22,666 nucleotides of DNA from assembly GCA_009733575.1 (NCBI GenBank), contig ML770050.1, forward strand, positions 1 through 22,666, read 5' to 3'. A model generated the notes under the pieces. The model was not told where the DNA came from. It saw only the letters and a list, made by a program, of their open reading frames with translations, and did not search any database. The translations under genes and the position numbers were made by a program. Below, piece after piece: positions 1 through 10,080 of this stretch; the first letter of the stretch is position 1; every line of letters begins with the position of its first letter. The DNA is from Gymnopus androsaceus JB14 (Eukaryota > Basidiomycota > Agaricomycetes > Agaricales > Omphalotaceae).

Positions 1-2177
1 GACAAGACCATCCGCATTTGGGATGCAGTGACTCAACAGCCCATTGGTGAGCCACTTCAAGGCCATGAGGATTTTGTTACCTCAGTTGCCTTCTCTCCCA
101 ATGGCTCCCAGATTGTCTCTGGGTCATCTGACAATACCATCCGCATTTGGGATGCAGTGACTCAACAGCCCATTGGTGAGCCACTTCAAGGCCATGAGGA
201 TTTTGTTACCTCAGTTGCCTTCTCTCCCAATGGCTCCCAGATTGTCTCTGGGTCACTTGACTATACCATCCGCATTTGGGATGCAGTGACTCAACAGCGC
301 ATTGGTGAGCCACTTCAAGGCCATGAGGATTTTGTTACCTCAGTTGCCTTCTCTCCCAATGGCTCCCAGATTGTCTCTGGGTCACATGACTATACCATCC
401 GCATTTGGGATGCAGTGACTCAACAGCCCATTGGTAAGCCACTTCAAGGCCATGAGGATTTTGTTACCTCAGTTGCCTTCTCTCCCAATGGCTCCCAGAT
501 TGTCTCTGGGTCATATGACAATACCATCCGCATTTGGGATGCAGTGACTCAACAGCCATTGGTGAGCCACTTCGAAGGCCATGAGGATTCTGTTACCTCA
601 GTTGCCTTCTCTCCCAATGGCTCCCAGATTGTCTCTGGGTCACATGACAATACCATCTGCATTTGGGATGCAGTGACTCAACAGCCATTGGTGAGCCACT
701 TCAAGGCCATGAGGATTCTGTTACCTCAGTTGCCTTCTCTCCCAATGGCTCCCAGATTGTCTCTGGGTCACATGACAATACCATCCGCATTTGGGATGCA
801 GTGACTCAACAGCCCATTGGTAGAGCCACTTCAAGGCCATGAGGATTCTGTTACCTCAGTTGCCTTCTCTCCCAATGGCTCCCAGATTGTCTCTGGGTCA
901 AATGACAATACCATCCATATTTGGCATGCAATGACTCAACAGCCCATTGGTCCCACTTCAAGGCCGTAAGTATGTGGTTGCCTCAGTTGCCTTCTCTCCC
1001 AATGGCTTCCAGATTGTCTCTGGGTCAGATGACAATTCCATCTACAGTTGGGATGCAGTGACTCAACAGCCCATTGGTGAGCCACTTCAAGGCCATAAGC
1101 ATTGTGGTTACCTCAGTTGCCTCCTCTCCCAATGGCTCCCAGATTGTCTCTGGGTCACATGACTATAACATCCACAGTTGGGATGCAGTGACTCAACAGC
1201 CCATTGCCTTCTCTCCCAATGGCCCCCAGCAGGTCTTTGGGTCACCAGACAATACCATCTGCATATGGGATGCAGTGACTCAACAGCCCATTGGTGAGCC
1301 ACTTCAAGGCCATGAGGATTCTGTTACCTCAGTTGCCTTCTCTCCCAATGGCTCCCAGATTGTCTCTGGGTCAAGGGACAAGACCATCCGCATTTGGGAT
1401 GCAGTGACTCAACAGCCCATTGGTGAGCCACTTCAAGGCCATGAACATCCTGTTACCTCAGTTGCCTTATCTCCCAATGGCTCCCAGATTGTCTCTGGGT
1501 CATCAGACAATACCATCCGCATATGGGATGCAGTGACTCAACAGCCCATTGGTGAGCCACTTCGAGGCCATGAGGATTCTGTTACCTCAGTTGCCTTCTC
1601 TCCCAATGGCTTCCAGATTGTCTCTGGGTCAAATGACAATACCATCCGTATTTGGGATGCAGTGACTCAACAGCCCATTGGTAAGCCACTTCAAGGCCAT
1701 GAACATCCTGTTACCTCAGTTGCCTTCTCTCCCAATGGCTCCCAGATTCTCTCTGGGTCAGATGACAATACCATCTGTATTTGGCATGCAGTAACTCAAC
1801 AGCTCATTGTTAAGCGAGGCCATGATAGATTTGTTAACTCCGTTGCCATCTCTCCCAATGGCTACCAGATTCTCTCAGGGTCAAATGATAAAACAGTCCA
1901 TATTTGGGATACCGCTACTCTGTCAATGCCTTCCCTGATTTCTAGGAAGCTTATAAGTGTGCAGAAAGTTGACTTTAATGGAACTGTAGTAGCCACTACT
2001 TTGCGTCTTCTTCATGATGGTTGGGTTGTCAGCAGTGATACTCAACGGCTCTTCTGGATTCCTCACCATCTTCATTTCTTCTTAGCAACTTCTAGACTAT
2101 CTGGTATCCTAGCATCAAGAGGAATCATTGTTATCCAGTGTCCAGATAGTCTTTTTTCTTACAACTTGTACAAATAG
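1..2177 (+). pseudogene. C-terminal WD40-repeat region of a NACHT-WD40-type (fungal NLR-like) gene, frameshifted, 5' end outside window
   Basis: The frame is open from base 1, so the start and any N-terminal NACHT/effector domain lie to the left. Sixteen WD units are visible (Trp codons at 19, 148, 277, 406, 535, 664, 792, 922, 1049, 1179, 1266, 1395, 1524, 1653, 1782 and 1905), each ~43 residues, with GH near the start, SVAFSPNG in the middle and IRIWD at the end, as expected for beta-propeller blades. The C-terminal tail (about 1910-2174) contains LHDGWVVSS and LFWIPHHL, which resemble the C-terminal cap of agaricomycete NACHT-WD40 proteins. Family members are thought to act in non-self recognition, with the propeller as sensor. 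Four uncompensated indels (near 685, 822, 952 and 1100) move the reading frame from 1 to 3 to 1 to 2 to 3, so the locus is probably broken unless these are assembly errors or are spliced out. The terminal frame 1074-2177 is intact to its stop. Confidence 0.85.
19..1907 (+). repeat. 129-bp in-frame tandem repeat (WD40-coding minisatellite), 16 WD sites
   Basis: Units are nearly identical at the DNA level, including third codon positions, over the segments for TQQPIGEP, GHED and [15 protein letters not shown]. This suggests recent duplication or gene conversion rather than old divergence. Variation concentrates in a few positions, such as the residue before DNT/DYT (S, L, H, Y, N, R), on the surface-exposed part of the blade. 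One unit (1179-1266) is 42 bp short. The last units (after 1782) are the most diverged. Confidence 0.92.
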
Positions 2178-2215
2178 TCATAGGTATTTCCTTTTCATCA
2201 GCAAAACCTCTATGT

Positions 2216-2303
2216 TCTCCAGAGTGCTCCAGAGTGCTCCAGAGCTCCCAGAGCACCTAGAGAAAGGGTAGTAGCTCCAGAGTGCTCTAGAGCTCTCTGG
2301 AGA
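2216..2303. repeat. CTCCAGAG-rich short tandem and inverted repeat
   Basis: Several copies of a ~10-bp unit (GTGCTCCAGA) sit just downstream of the WD40 stop codon. TCTCCAGAG at 2216-2224 is perfectly inverted as CTCTGGAGA at 2295-2303. It could fold in the 3' UTR; no function is assigned. Confidence 0.6.
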
Positions 2304-3409
2304 CCACCAATCATTTGACACAACAAACTTTCAAGCCCTGTTCAAATTTAATCAAGAAATTATGTTGCAACCTGGCAATAATAGTAGCAAGTTCATACAA
2401 TCATTTATTTGTACTAGTACTAGTACTACTACTACTAAGTGCTGGTTAATGATTTCCAAGTTCTGCCTCCCCATCTTTGCCCCATCTCCCCAAGTCTCTA
2501 CAACCTTTGGACATTACTAAATATTAGTCAATCTGAAGTCACTGTCTATTCAGAAGGTAGTCTTAATCAGAACTTCCTCTGGCCACTGGATGGTTTTAGT
2601 GCATTCATATTGAGATTGTCCTGTATATTGACAATGCTGTCTCTCAGCAGCATTACAATTTTGGATTTGGATCTCATTGCAACTCTTTGTCTTTTGCCTT
2701 CTCTCACCAAATTTTCCATCAAAGCATTGGAGGATCCAATGGGTAAGAGCCCAATAACATCCCACCTCATCTTGAGCATGCACAGCTCATCTCCCACAGC
2801 TCTCCTTCCAAATTTACGCTCTCTTGTAAGTTGTCTCTTTCCATAAAATTATGCAGAACCTTGCACAGAACCTTGTTTGACAATACTGCGTTCTTCAGCA
2901 TGATCTCATCCTGTTGAATATTAGGGATACCTTAGGGTAGATTGCTTAAGGTCACTATTCCTCTGCTTTTCTGATCGGGAGGTGAAGGAGGAGGTTTACA
3001 AACCTCTATGGCATCTGGATAGGATGGGGATACAAGTGGTTATCATTGGCATCAATTATAAAAGTCAATCAGAGGATACTTTTGGGTCTTGCAGGAATAA
3101 ATGGGATTGGATGTGATATTTTCTTGGTTCTCATATGCACTTGATTTTCTTTGTTCAAACAATTCATTGTTGTAGTACAGTACTTTGCTCACTTCTAAAT
3201 TTCTACCTGGTCATGGGAAACCCTGCATGTATATAGTCCTGTATTTACATATGAACTTATCATGACAATATTCATGTTTGGACCTCAAAGCTATAAAATA
3301 ATACTTAGTAGATCCACGAAGTCTGAGAGAACCCATTTAATTTGTCACATTCAAATCCAGAATGATGAGGCAGTACAGGCTAGGATTCAGGAAGTAGACA
3401 TTTTAATCT
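2304..3409. other. unassigned sequence, no supported gene
   Basis: AT-rich sequence with short open stretches on both strands (for example 2439-2846 on + and 2567-2797 on -). None has a domain I recognise, convincing splice sites or a promoter. A minus-strand stretch from about 2915 to 2800 has plausible protein-like composition (residues resembling LSNKVLCKVLHNFMERDNL) but meets a stop within 60 codons. It may be a decayed gene or transposon fragment. Confidence 0.4.
2411..2436. repeat. TAC/TAG microsatellite
   Basis: A run of GTACTAGTAC-type and TAC triplet repeats. The same TACTAGTA-like words fill the loop of the foldback element at about 4001-4344. Confidence 0.6.
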
Positions 3410-3536
3410 TTCCATTGCACTTCAGGCAGCCACTATATATGACCTAGTTAGGATAGAAAAATGATGTTCATAAACTATCCTAAGATGTACCTTTTTTGGG
3501 CACTCTGCCCACTCAATATTTTAGTAAGGCAGCTGC

Positions 3537-3796
3537 CCACCTCTGCCCAAATTATTTCAGGCAGCAGCCCACTGATCCCAGCTTGATCAGAATCACTACC
3601 CTGCCCAGTTGGGCAGCTGCCTGATTTTTCACATGTCACAGGGGCAGCTGCCTGTTTTACCATTAATCTTGGGCAGCTGCCCACTTTACTGTTAACCCTA
3701 GGCAGCTGCCCATTTTACTATTAACATTGGGAAGCTGCCAGCTAGATGTTAACTCTGAGCAATTGCCCACTTACTATGAAGCTTGGGCAGCTGCCT
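3537..3796. repeat. left cluster of subterminal palindromes GGCAGCTGCC
   Basis: About nine copies of the self-complementary word (T/A)GGGCAGCTGCCCA and close variants, spaced about 30-40 bp apart, within the left arm of the foldback element. Subterminal short repeats in DNA transposons are often transposase-binding sites; that role here is inference. The core CAGCTG is also an E-box. Confidence 0.85.
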
Positions 3797-4562
3797 AATT
3801 TTATACTTGATTTCTGAGATCACTTGCTACACTCACCTCAATTTGCTCTAAGTAATTTAAAATGCAAAAAACATCAACTTTCATATTACTCTACAATGCC
3901 TTCAGTACTTTATACTACCCTGTACTATGTAGTTCTCAGATATGGTAAAACCATCTACATTCTACATCAGAAAACTTGACATATACTAGTAATATGTACC
4001 AATAACTCATACTAATGAGTCATACTAGCACTAGTATCAGTACTGCCAATATGTACTAATAACTTGTAGTAGTGGTGATATTAGTACAGTACAGTGCATA
4101 ACCCATACTGATAGTATTGGAACAATACTAGTGTACTACTAATAACTCATACTCATGATACTATTGTGCTAATACTACTGGAAAATACTACTGTGATTCA
4201 GTCTATTAGTGCTGCTATTGCACTAGTACTAATAGCTTATAGTAATACATGATATTGCCAGTACTGATACTAGTATGGGTACATATTACTAGTACTAATA
4301 TGACTTATTAGTTTCGATAGCTTGATACTACTGATAAATTATCAGTACACATGTGACATTACTAGTATATGTCAAGTAGTCTGATGGAGAATGTAGATGG
4401 TTTTACTATATCTGAGAACTACAGGGTAGTATAGAGTACTGAAGGCATTGTAGAGTAATATGGAAGTTGATTTTTTTTTTTTTTTTGGTTTTTGCATTTA
4501 AAATTACTTAAAGCAAAGTGAGGTGGGTGTAGCAAGTGATCTCAATAATCAAGTATAAAATT

Positions 4563-4833
4563 AGGCAGCTGCCCAAGCTTCATAGTAAAGTGGGCAGTTG
4601 CTCAGAGTTAACATCTAGCTGGCAGCTTCCCAATGTTAATAGTAAAATGGGCAGCTGCCTAGGGTTAACAGTAAAGTGGGCAGCTGCCCAAGATTGATGG
4701 TAAAGCAGGCAGCTGCCCTGTGACATGTGACAAATCAGGCAGCTGTCTGACTGTGGCAGAGTAGTGATTTTGATCAAGCTGGGATCAGTGGGCTGCTGCC
4801 TGAAGTAATTTGGGCAGAGTTGGGCAGCTGCCT
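4563..4833. repeat. right cluster of subterminal palindromes GGCAGCTGCC
   Basis: Mirror image of the left cluster, in the right arm, with the same order and spacing of perfect and imperfect copies. The conserved mismatched copies (GGCAGCTTCC, GGCAGTTGC) show that the arms share one ancestor. Confidence 0.85.
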
Positions 4834-5066
4834 CACTAAAATATTGAGTGGGCAGAATGCCCAAAAAAGGTACCTCTTGGGATAGTTTATGAACATCATT
4901 TTTCTATACTAACTAGGTCATATATAGTGGTTGCCTGAAGTGTTCCATTGTGGAGAAATTCTGCTGCTTCAAGGTTAGGCACTTCAGGCTGCCCAAATTT
5001 ATATCTTCTTAGTTAGACCAAAGTGTAACAATCCACTATCTAATATGAAGTAAATCCACAGGAAAT

Positions 5067-5660
5067 CCAGGGCCCTGGAATCCATGGTGTGACAGGTGTC
5101 ACACTATATGGAATCCAAGGTCTGTGGAATCCATGGACTACAAAATATAGTAGTCTATGGAGTCCATGGTCTGTGGAATCCACGGACTACAAAATGTAGT
5201 TGTCTATGGAATCCATGGTCTGTGGAATCCATGGTCTGTGGAATCCACGGACTAAAAAATGTAGTAGTCTATGGAATCCATGGTCTGTGGAATCCATGGA
5301 CTACAAAATATAGTCATCTATGGAATTCATGGTCTGTGGAATCCACAGACTAAAAAATGTAGTAGTCTATGGAATCCATGGTCTGTGGAATCCATGGACT
5401 ACAAAATATAGTGGTCTATGGAATCCATGGACTACAAAATATAGTAGTCTCTGGAATCCATGAACTACAAAATATAGTCATCTATGGAATCCATGAACTA
5501 CAAAATGTTATAGTCTATGGAATCCACAAAATTGTTGTTGTAGTCTATGGAATCCATGTAGTAGTGTGTGGAATCCATGGACTATAAAATATTATAGCCT
5601 ATGGAATCCATGAACTACAAAATATTGTAGTGTTTGGAATCCATGTAGTAGTTTATGAAT
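5067..5660. repeat. left arm of a composite foldback structure: ~49-bp tandem repeat
   Basis: About a dozen degenerate units containing CTATGGAATCCATGG, CTGTGGAATCC and GGACTACAAAATATAG. Each unit is itself rich in small palindromes (CCATGG; ACTAC..GTAGT). The same units occur in reverse complement at 8401-8830 and 20905-21003, so this is one arm of an inverted pair. Repetitive ORFs here (WNPWSVES-like) result from the repeat and are not genes. Confidence 0.85.
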
Positions 5661-5795
5661 GAGCTCTCTGTCCCTTTCTGAATATTATTGCTCCACCCCA
5701 CTGAGGAAACCAAGCACATGAGAGAAACCCAATCTAGGGTTCCTTCACTGTTTCCATTGTATATATGTGCCTGCAGGTACTTATGCTAAAGTTTT

Positions 5796-6415
5796 CAGAT
5801 GCATTGAGTATTTTAGGGTGTATTAAATGACTAATTTAAGTACCGCCACTGTACCAGAATCAGTAGTGATTTTCATTGACAGATTAAATGGTACTGTTTA
5901 CTTTTACTCAAAAATATGTTCATCTCAAGTGAGCAGAGTCCTTTCAGCCATCTAAAATGACTGGAAACACCTCACAAGCATTGAATATTCTCAGGTGTAG
6001 GAAATGTCCCATGTAAGTACCACCATACTAGAATCAGTAGTAATTTCTACCATCCAATTGAATGGTATCACTTACTCCTGCTCTAAAATACATTCATCTT
6101 GAGTGAGTGGAGGTGTTTCAACTCTCTGAAATAACAAGAAATTTGTCAGATGCATTGAATATTTTAGGATGTAGTAAATGACCCATGTAAGTACCACTGC
6201 TGTACTGGAATCAGTAGTGATTTTCATTGTCAGATTGAATGGTACCATTTATTTTTGCTACAAAATATGTGCATGTTGAGTGAACAGAGTCCTTTCGACC
6301 ATCTAACATGACTGGAAATATTTCATGAGTATTGAATATTCTTGGGTGTAAGAAATGACCTGTCTAAGTACTGCTGCCATACTGGTATCAATAGTGATTT
6401 CTATCATCAGATCAA
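5796..6415. repeat. ~177-bp tandem repeat, copies 1-4 (core of the composite foldback structure)
   Basis: Equivalent CATTGA(G/A)TATT words start at 5802, 5979, 6153 and 6330, giving a period of 174-177 bp. Shared landmarks are GAATCAGTAGTGATTT, the ATTGAATGGTA region and AAATGACTGGAAA. Copies differ by many substitutions and small indels, so the array is old. The fourth copy is cut by the element at 6416. Confidence 0.85.
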
Positions 6416-7350
6416 TGATACACCGATTTTTCGGCTAAGGCTAGAACTGCGCAGAACCAATAATCCTAGGTTCTGTTAGTAACAAAACACGGTCAATAAG
6501 AGAACTATAGTGAGCCCGAGCTGATAGTTAAAATCTACCGAGGACCTATTCTACCCAAGAGGTTGCAGAGTAACGGTACGCGCAATGGTACCATACTTAA
6601 CTTTGTGAATGCGCCTCGATCAAAGTCCTATGCGCGGTATGGTGTAGCGAGGCAAGCTTGTTGGATAACAAGTTGCTGACCGAGGCAGATAAACGAGCCC
6701 ACATACCAGTTATACTAGGCTAGGTCATCGAAGGATATACCCAAGGGATCGAAGTCTTAACAAGGCATCGCTTCCGCGATCAGCTCACCGAGGAGTCTAA
6801 ACGACACTCAAGTTTATTAAACGAAGCAAGGTGGACCGAGATGGGGAAGTACCCTAACGGGTGCCCTCAAAGTTGACGCTCGCTGGAAAGCGCCCAGGCA
6901 TATAGCCGCGGCAGTCCAACGCGGCCACATGACCCACTTGCTGTAGCTACTTCTAGAACACGGAAGGACCAAGGAGTATTTCTATCCGAGCCTCAGCGTT
7001 TTACCGAGATCCATATGCTACCAGGCATCTAGACTCGAGACCATGCGGAACTAGAGATAATAACCAGTCTCCCATTGGCAAGGAAAAACATAGAAATACC
7101 TCCGAGGGCTGTTCTGCTAAAGGAACTGGCGAGCCTTGTAAAAAGGCAAATGACTCGAGTCGATTTGGACCAAAATCCCAAAAGTCGACCCAATCGAGGA
7201 AGACAAACGAACGAGGCAGGAAAACGTCGAGGCAAAACCATAGTATACACGCATATATGGACATTATTTATCTTTTCTATTTTACTTACTCTGTTTCATC
7301 CTATCTCGCTCAGTTTCTCTCATTTTCCTATTTTCATATATCTCGCTCAG

Positions 7351-7358
7351 TATATAAG
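7351..7358 (+). promoter_or_regulatory. TATA box of the 1.8-kb LTR-like element
   Basis: CAGTATATAAGGG, preceded by two copies of ATCTCGCTCAGT (about 7301 and 7340). The CAGTATATAA context recurs in the other LTRs of this window. Confidence 0.55.
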
Positions 7359-7870
7359 GGTAGCTATTCTATCTCGGAATGACAAGTTAGACTTGATACC
7401 TGAAACGCAGTTCTATCTTAGGACCTGTAGTGATTCGTACACGCTCAGACGCGTCTGCATCGTCCTCTACAACCTTTGAAACGGGTGGCCTTCTTGTAAC
7501 CTCGATAATACTGAGGCTGTTCATTCTACTTCCCGGCTATTAAGTCGAGCATTCCTGGTTTTCATCTCGAAGAGAGGTCACATCAGTCTTAGGACCGCAG
7601 GTGGAGCCTAACGTGCACACCTCGACGAGCCCGTTGTTGATTAGGAAAGGTCTTGGACCCAACTGTCGGCTTGGTCTAGTTTTAGGGAGGAAGCTTCTCG
7701 GAGTGTTACCTAGCTTTACCAACAGATTCTACCCCTTGCCCGCTCTTCGCTGAGTGTGTTAAAAACGCCTACTCGAGTGACTTGCGTGGCGGTCGTATAA
7801 GCTTGTTAGGTAACTCGCGGGAATCCCTGAGAGTTGGAGTATCATTGCGTGGCGACGTAAAGGCTCCCGA

Positions 7871-7983
7871 GATACGCAAAGTTGTTTGTTGAGTCGGCGT
7901 ACTTGACCTGTGCTTTGGTGTTTCACCGCGGATACGCAAAGTCGTTTGTTGAGTCGGCGTACTTGACCCGTGCTTTGGTCTTT
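7871..7983. repeat. 60-bp direct duplication inside the 1.8-kb element
   Basis: GATACGCAAAG at 7871 and 7931 begins two nearly identical 53-bp blocks (GTTGAGTCGGCGTACTTGAC in both) at a 60-bp period. Confidence 0.85.
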
Positions 7984-8241
7984 GCTTTCCCCTCGATTAG
8001 TTCAGCGCGTCGTCGTACGTTAGTTGGCTTTTCAAAACCTCCCTCCAAATATAAAACCTTGTTTATTGCGCACTATCTGTGTCAACTGTCAAGTGCTTCT
8101 CTCTTCGAATCAATTAGTAGTCGAGGGAACCTTTGACAACCTCCTTCCTCGCATTAAATTAAACCTTTTGGATTATATCTGATTGGGGTGATTGTTGTTT
8201 GGTTGGTTTTCATACCCAGCTCATATCTAACTCATCATCAA

Positions 8242-8400
8242 ATGGTATCACCTACTCTTGCTCCTAAATACATTCATTCTGGATGAATAGAAGCTTTTCA
8301 AGTGTCTGAAATGACTGGAATTTTCGGGTGCATTGAATCTTTTAAGATGTAGTAAATGACCCATGGAATCAGTAGTGATTTTCATCATCAGATTGAATTG
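8242..8400. repeat. 177-bp tandem repeat, remainder of copy 4 and copy 5
   Basis: The repeat interrupted at 6415 continues here (AATGGTATCACCTACTC, then CATTGAATC at 8331). It runs into the right arm of 49-bp repeats at about 8400. Confidence 0.8.
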
Positions 8401-8830
8401 AACCCCTGCACTACAAACTATAGTAGCACATGGATTCCATGAACTACTATAGCTCATAGTGCATGGAATCCATGCACCACTATACTGTATTTATTAGTCT
8501 GTGGAATCCATGCACTACTTTATTGTGTAGTTCATGCATTCCATAGACTATATTATTTTGTAGTCCATAGACCACTATATTTTGTAGTCCATGGATTCCA
8601 CAGACCATTGATTCTATTGACAACTACATTTTGTAGTCCGCCACAGACCATGGATTCCATAGACTACTATATTTTGTAGTTCATGGATTCCAGAGACTAC
8701 TATATTTTGTAGTCCATGGATTCCACAGACCATGGATTCCATAGACCGCTATATTTTGTAGTCCATGGATTCCAAAGACCATTGATTCTATTGACAACTA
8801 CATTTTGTAGTCCGCCACAGACCATGGATT
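8401..8830. repeat. right arm of the composite foldback structure, part 1 (reverse-complement 49-bp repeats)
   Basis: Units read ACTACTATATTTTGTAGT, CCATGGATTCCACAGACC and so on, the reverse complement of 5067-5660. A ~55-bp block (CCATTGATTCTATTGACAAC onward) is present twice, near 8607 and 8780. The array stops at GGATT (8826-8830), the target duplication of the gypsy element, and resumes at 20905. Confidence 0.85.
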
Positions 8831-9306
8831 TGTTATATCCATGTGAGCCGAGGCACTTCGGCTCGGTAACTATCGGCCAATTATATATCGGTCATACTCG
8901 GCCACCTTATTGTTCTTTTGTTTATATTATCTTTTTGTCTTTTAACTAAATACACTTTCCATATTTATATGCCAAACGATCCGGCATCACATACTTATTG
9001 TCTTTTACCTACTCGGGTCCAACGGTCGATACAGTATATAAGTAGTTATACTCAATTGTCATACCTTAGTTTAAATATCATCTTGGATACACCATATCCT
9101 CTCAGAAGTAACTTCTGCTTGTCTTAGTATTGTCTCGGTCGACCGTTGGCTTGCTGACATTGACAAATCTTGTCTTGCTAAACTTTGCTCTTCCTCATCA
9201 GACATTATGGCATGGTGAGGGTGTTGCTAATAGCTTCACCAACATCCATCACCTTCCGGTTGCTAGCCGAAGCTTCAGTAACCTTGGTTCTTGCACAATC
9301 CTAACA
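8831..9306 (+). repeat. 5' LTR of the gypsy element (476 bp)
   Basis: It begins TGTTATATCC and ends TCCTAACA. Relative to the 3' LTR it lacks two ~29-bp blocks, near 8860 (between CGGCT repeats) and near 9285 (between CTTGGTT/CTCGGTT). It also carries many C-to-T or G-to-A changes at sites that are CpG in the 3' LTR. Confidence 0.95.
9035..9042 (+). promoter_or_regulatory. TATA box of the gypsy 5' LTR
   Basis: ACAGTATATAAGTAG, about 200 bp into the LTR. It is identical in the 3' LTR at 20603-20610. Confidence 0.65.
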
Positions 9307-10080
9307 GTATATTTAAACTAATACTCATCAACGTGTGTTAAATCCTTCTTATTATGAATCCTTGCTCCAGACCCACTCCTGAAGGTGCAAATATCTGTCG
9401 TAACCCAATATGCAGTACATGCACTACTACTACCGCATCCGACCCGATGCAAAATCCCTTCGCTGTCAACGCCTTATCCCTTCAACCCTATAACAATTCC
9501 ATTTTGACAATAGGTACTGCTCGATGAAGGAGCAGTGGTTTCGGTCCCGTAACAACAGCTGCACCAGCAATAGTTTCTTCCAACCCAGTAACCGGTCAGT
9601 TAGAGGGTGCCGAATATGAACTCGCTCATGCAGTAGACCTCAATGGCAACCCGGTAATTATCCATACACCTCATAGAGACCATGTTGTTACCTTAGGTGA
9701 AGCACATATCTCTCCGCTTACAGATTCACCTGCGGCAGCACAACTCCGTGCTTTTACGGAACGGTTGCAAACACAAGTGACAGCGGAACCAACACCAAGC
9801 GCTGAACCACATGAATGGGGGGATTCACAATCCCATCATTCGGAAGATCAAGGCAAACAACATGAAGAGGAAAGTAGTCCAAACCCTGACCGTCAGGGTG
9901 ACGAAGAAGATGACGGTAATGGGGATGAAGACCCAGCCCGCCGACCTGGTCCACCTGGAGGCCCCGGTGGCAGTGGGGGTCCCCCTGTCCCGGTGGACCA
10001 GGCAGTCTGCCGACCACTGATGATGAACGTGACCAAATGCTTCTTGGTCTGTTCCACTCTTTCCGAGGTCACAGGATGCA

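Larger units (their letters stand above)
3418..4942. mobile_element. foldback (long terminal inverted repeat) DNA element, hAT-like target duplication
   Basis: Two arms of about 580 bp (about 3418-4000 and 4345-4942) are reverse complements with scattered differences. They surround a ~345-bp loop made of degenerate TACTAGTA words. The tips are CACTTCAGGC and its complement. The element is flanked by an exact 8-bp direct repeat TTCCATTG (3410-3417 and 4943-4950), which is direct evidence of transposition. An 8-bp duplication is typical of hAT and P superfamilies, but the tips are not a textbook hAT end. There is no transposase ORF, so it must be non-autonomous. The right arm has a T homopolymer (about 4471-4486) absent from the left arm. 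Confidence 0.9.
6416..8237 (+). mobile_element. 1.8-kb LTR-like insertion (probable solo LTR) in the 177-bp repeat
   Basis: The sequence switches abruptly from the 177-bp repeat to CpG-rich DNA at TGATACACCG and back after CTAACTCATCA, where the repeat resumes exactly. The duplicated target is TCAA (6412-6415 and 8238-8241), or ATCAA if the element ends one base earlier. The ends TGAT..ATCA fit an LTR. A TATA box sits mid-element (7351), as expected for a U3/R boundary. I see no coding domain; the longest open stretch (7075-7479) has no recognisable motif. An unusually long solo LTR is the simplest reading; an LTR-like non-autonomous element is the alternative. Confidence 0.7.

Noticed and set aside
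1108..1302. Minus-strand ORF across WD40 units
   Set aside because: Shadow of the repetitive coding strand.
2439..2846. 135-residue + strand ORF overlapping two minus-strand ORFs
   Set aside because: No domain, no convincing start, equal opening on the other strand; left as unassigned sequence.
3475..4864. Regularly spaced GGCAGCTGCC repeats as a possible CRISPR array
   Set aside because: Repeats are palindromic words inside inverted arms of a transposon with a target duplication; spacers are themselves repeated and the genome is eukaryotic.
5096..5587. Repetitive ORFs rich in WNPWSVES/GIHGLQN-like residues
   Set aside because: They are produced by the 49-bp tandem repeat, whose units drift in frame; no start context, promoter or domain.
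7075..7479. 134-residue ORF with a hydrophobic middle segment
   Set aside because: It crosses the TATA box region of an LTR-like element and has no recognisable domain; probably chance.
9307..9353. tRNA primer-binding site after the 5' LTR
   Set aside because: No stretch resembling the complement of a common tRNA 3' end; possibly mutated or self-primed.
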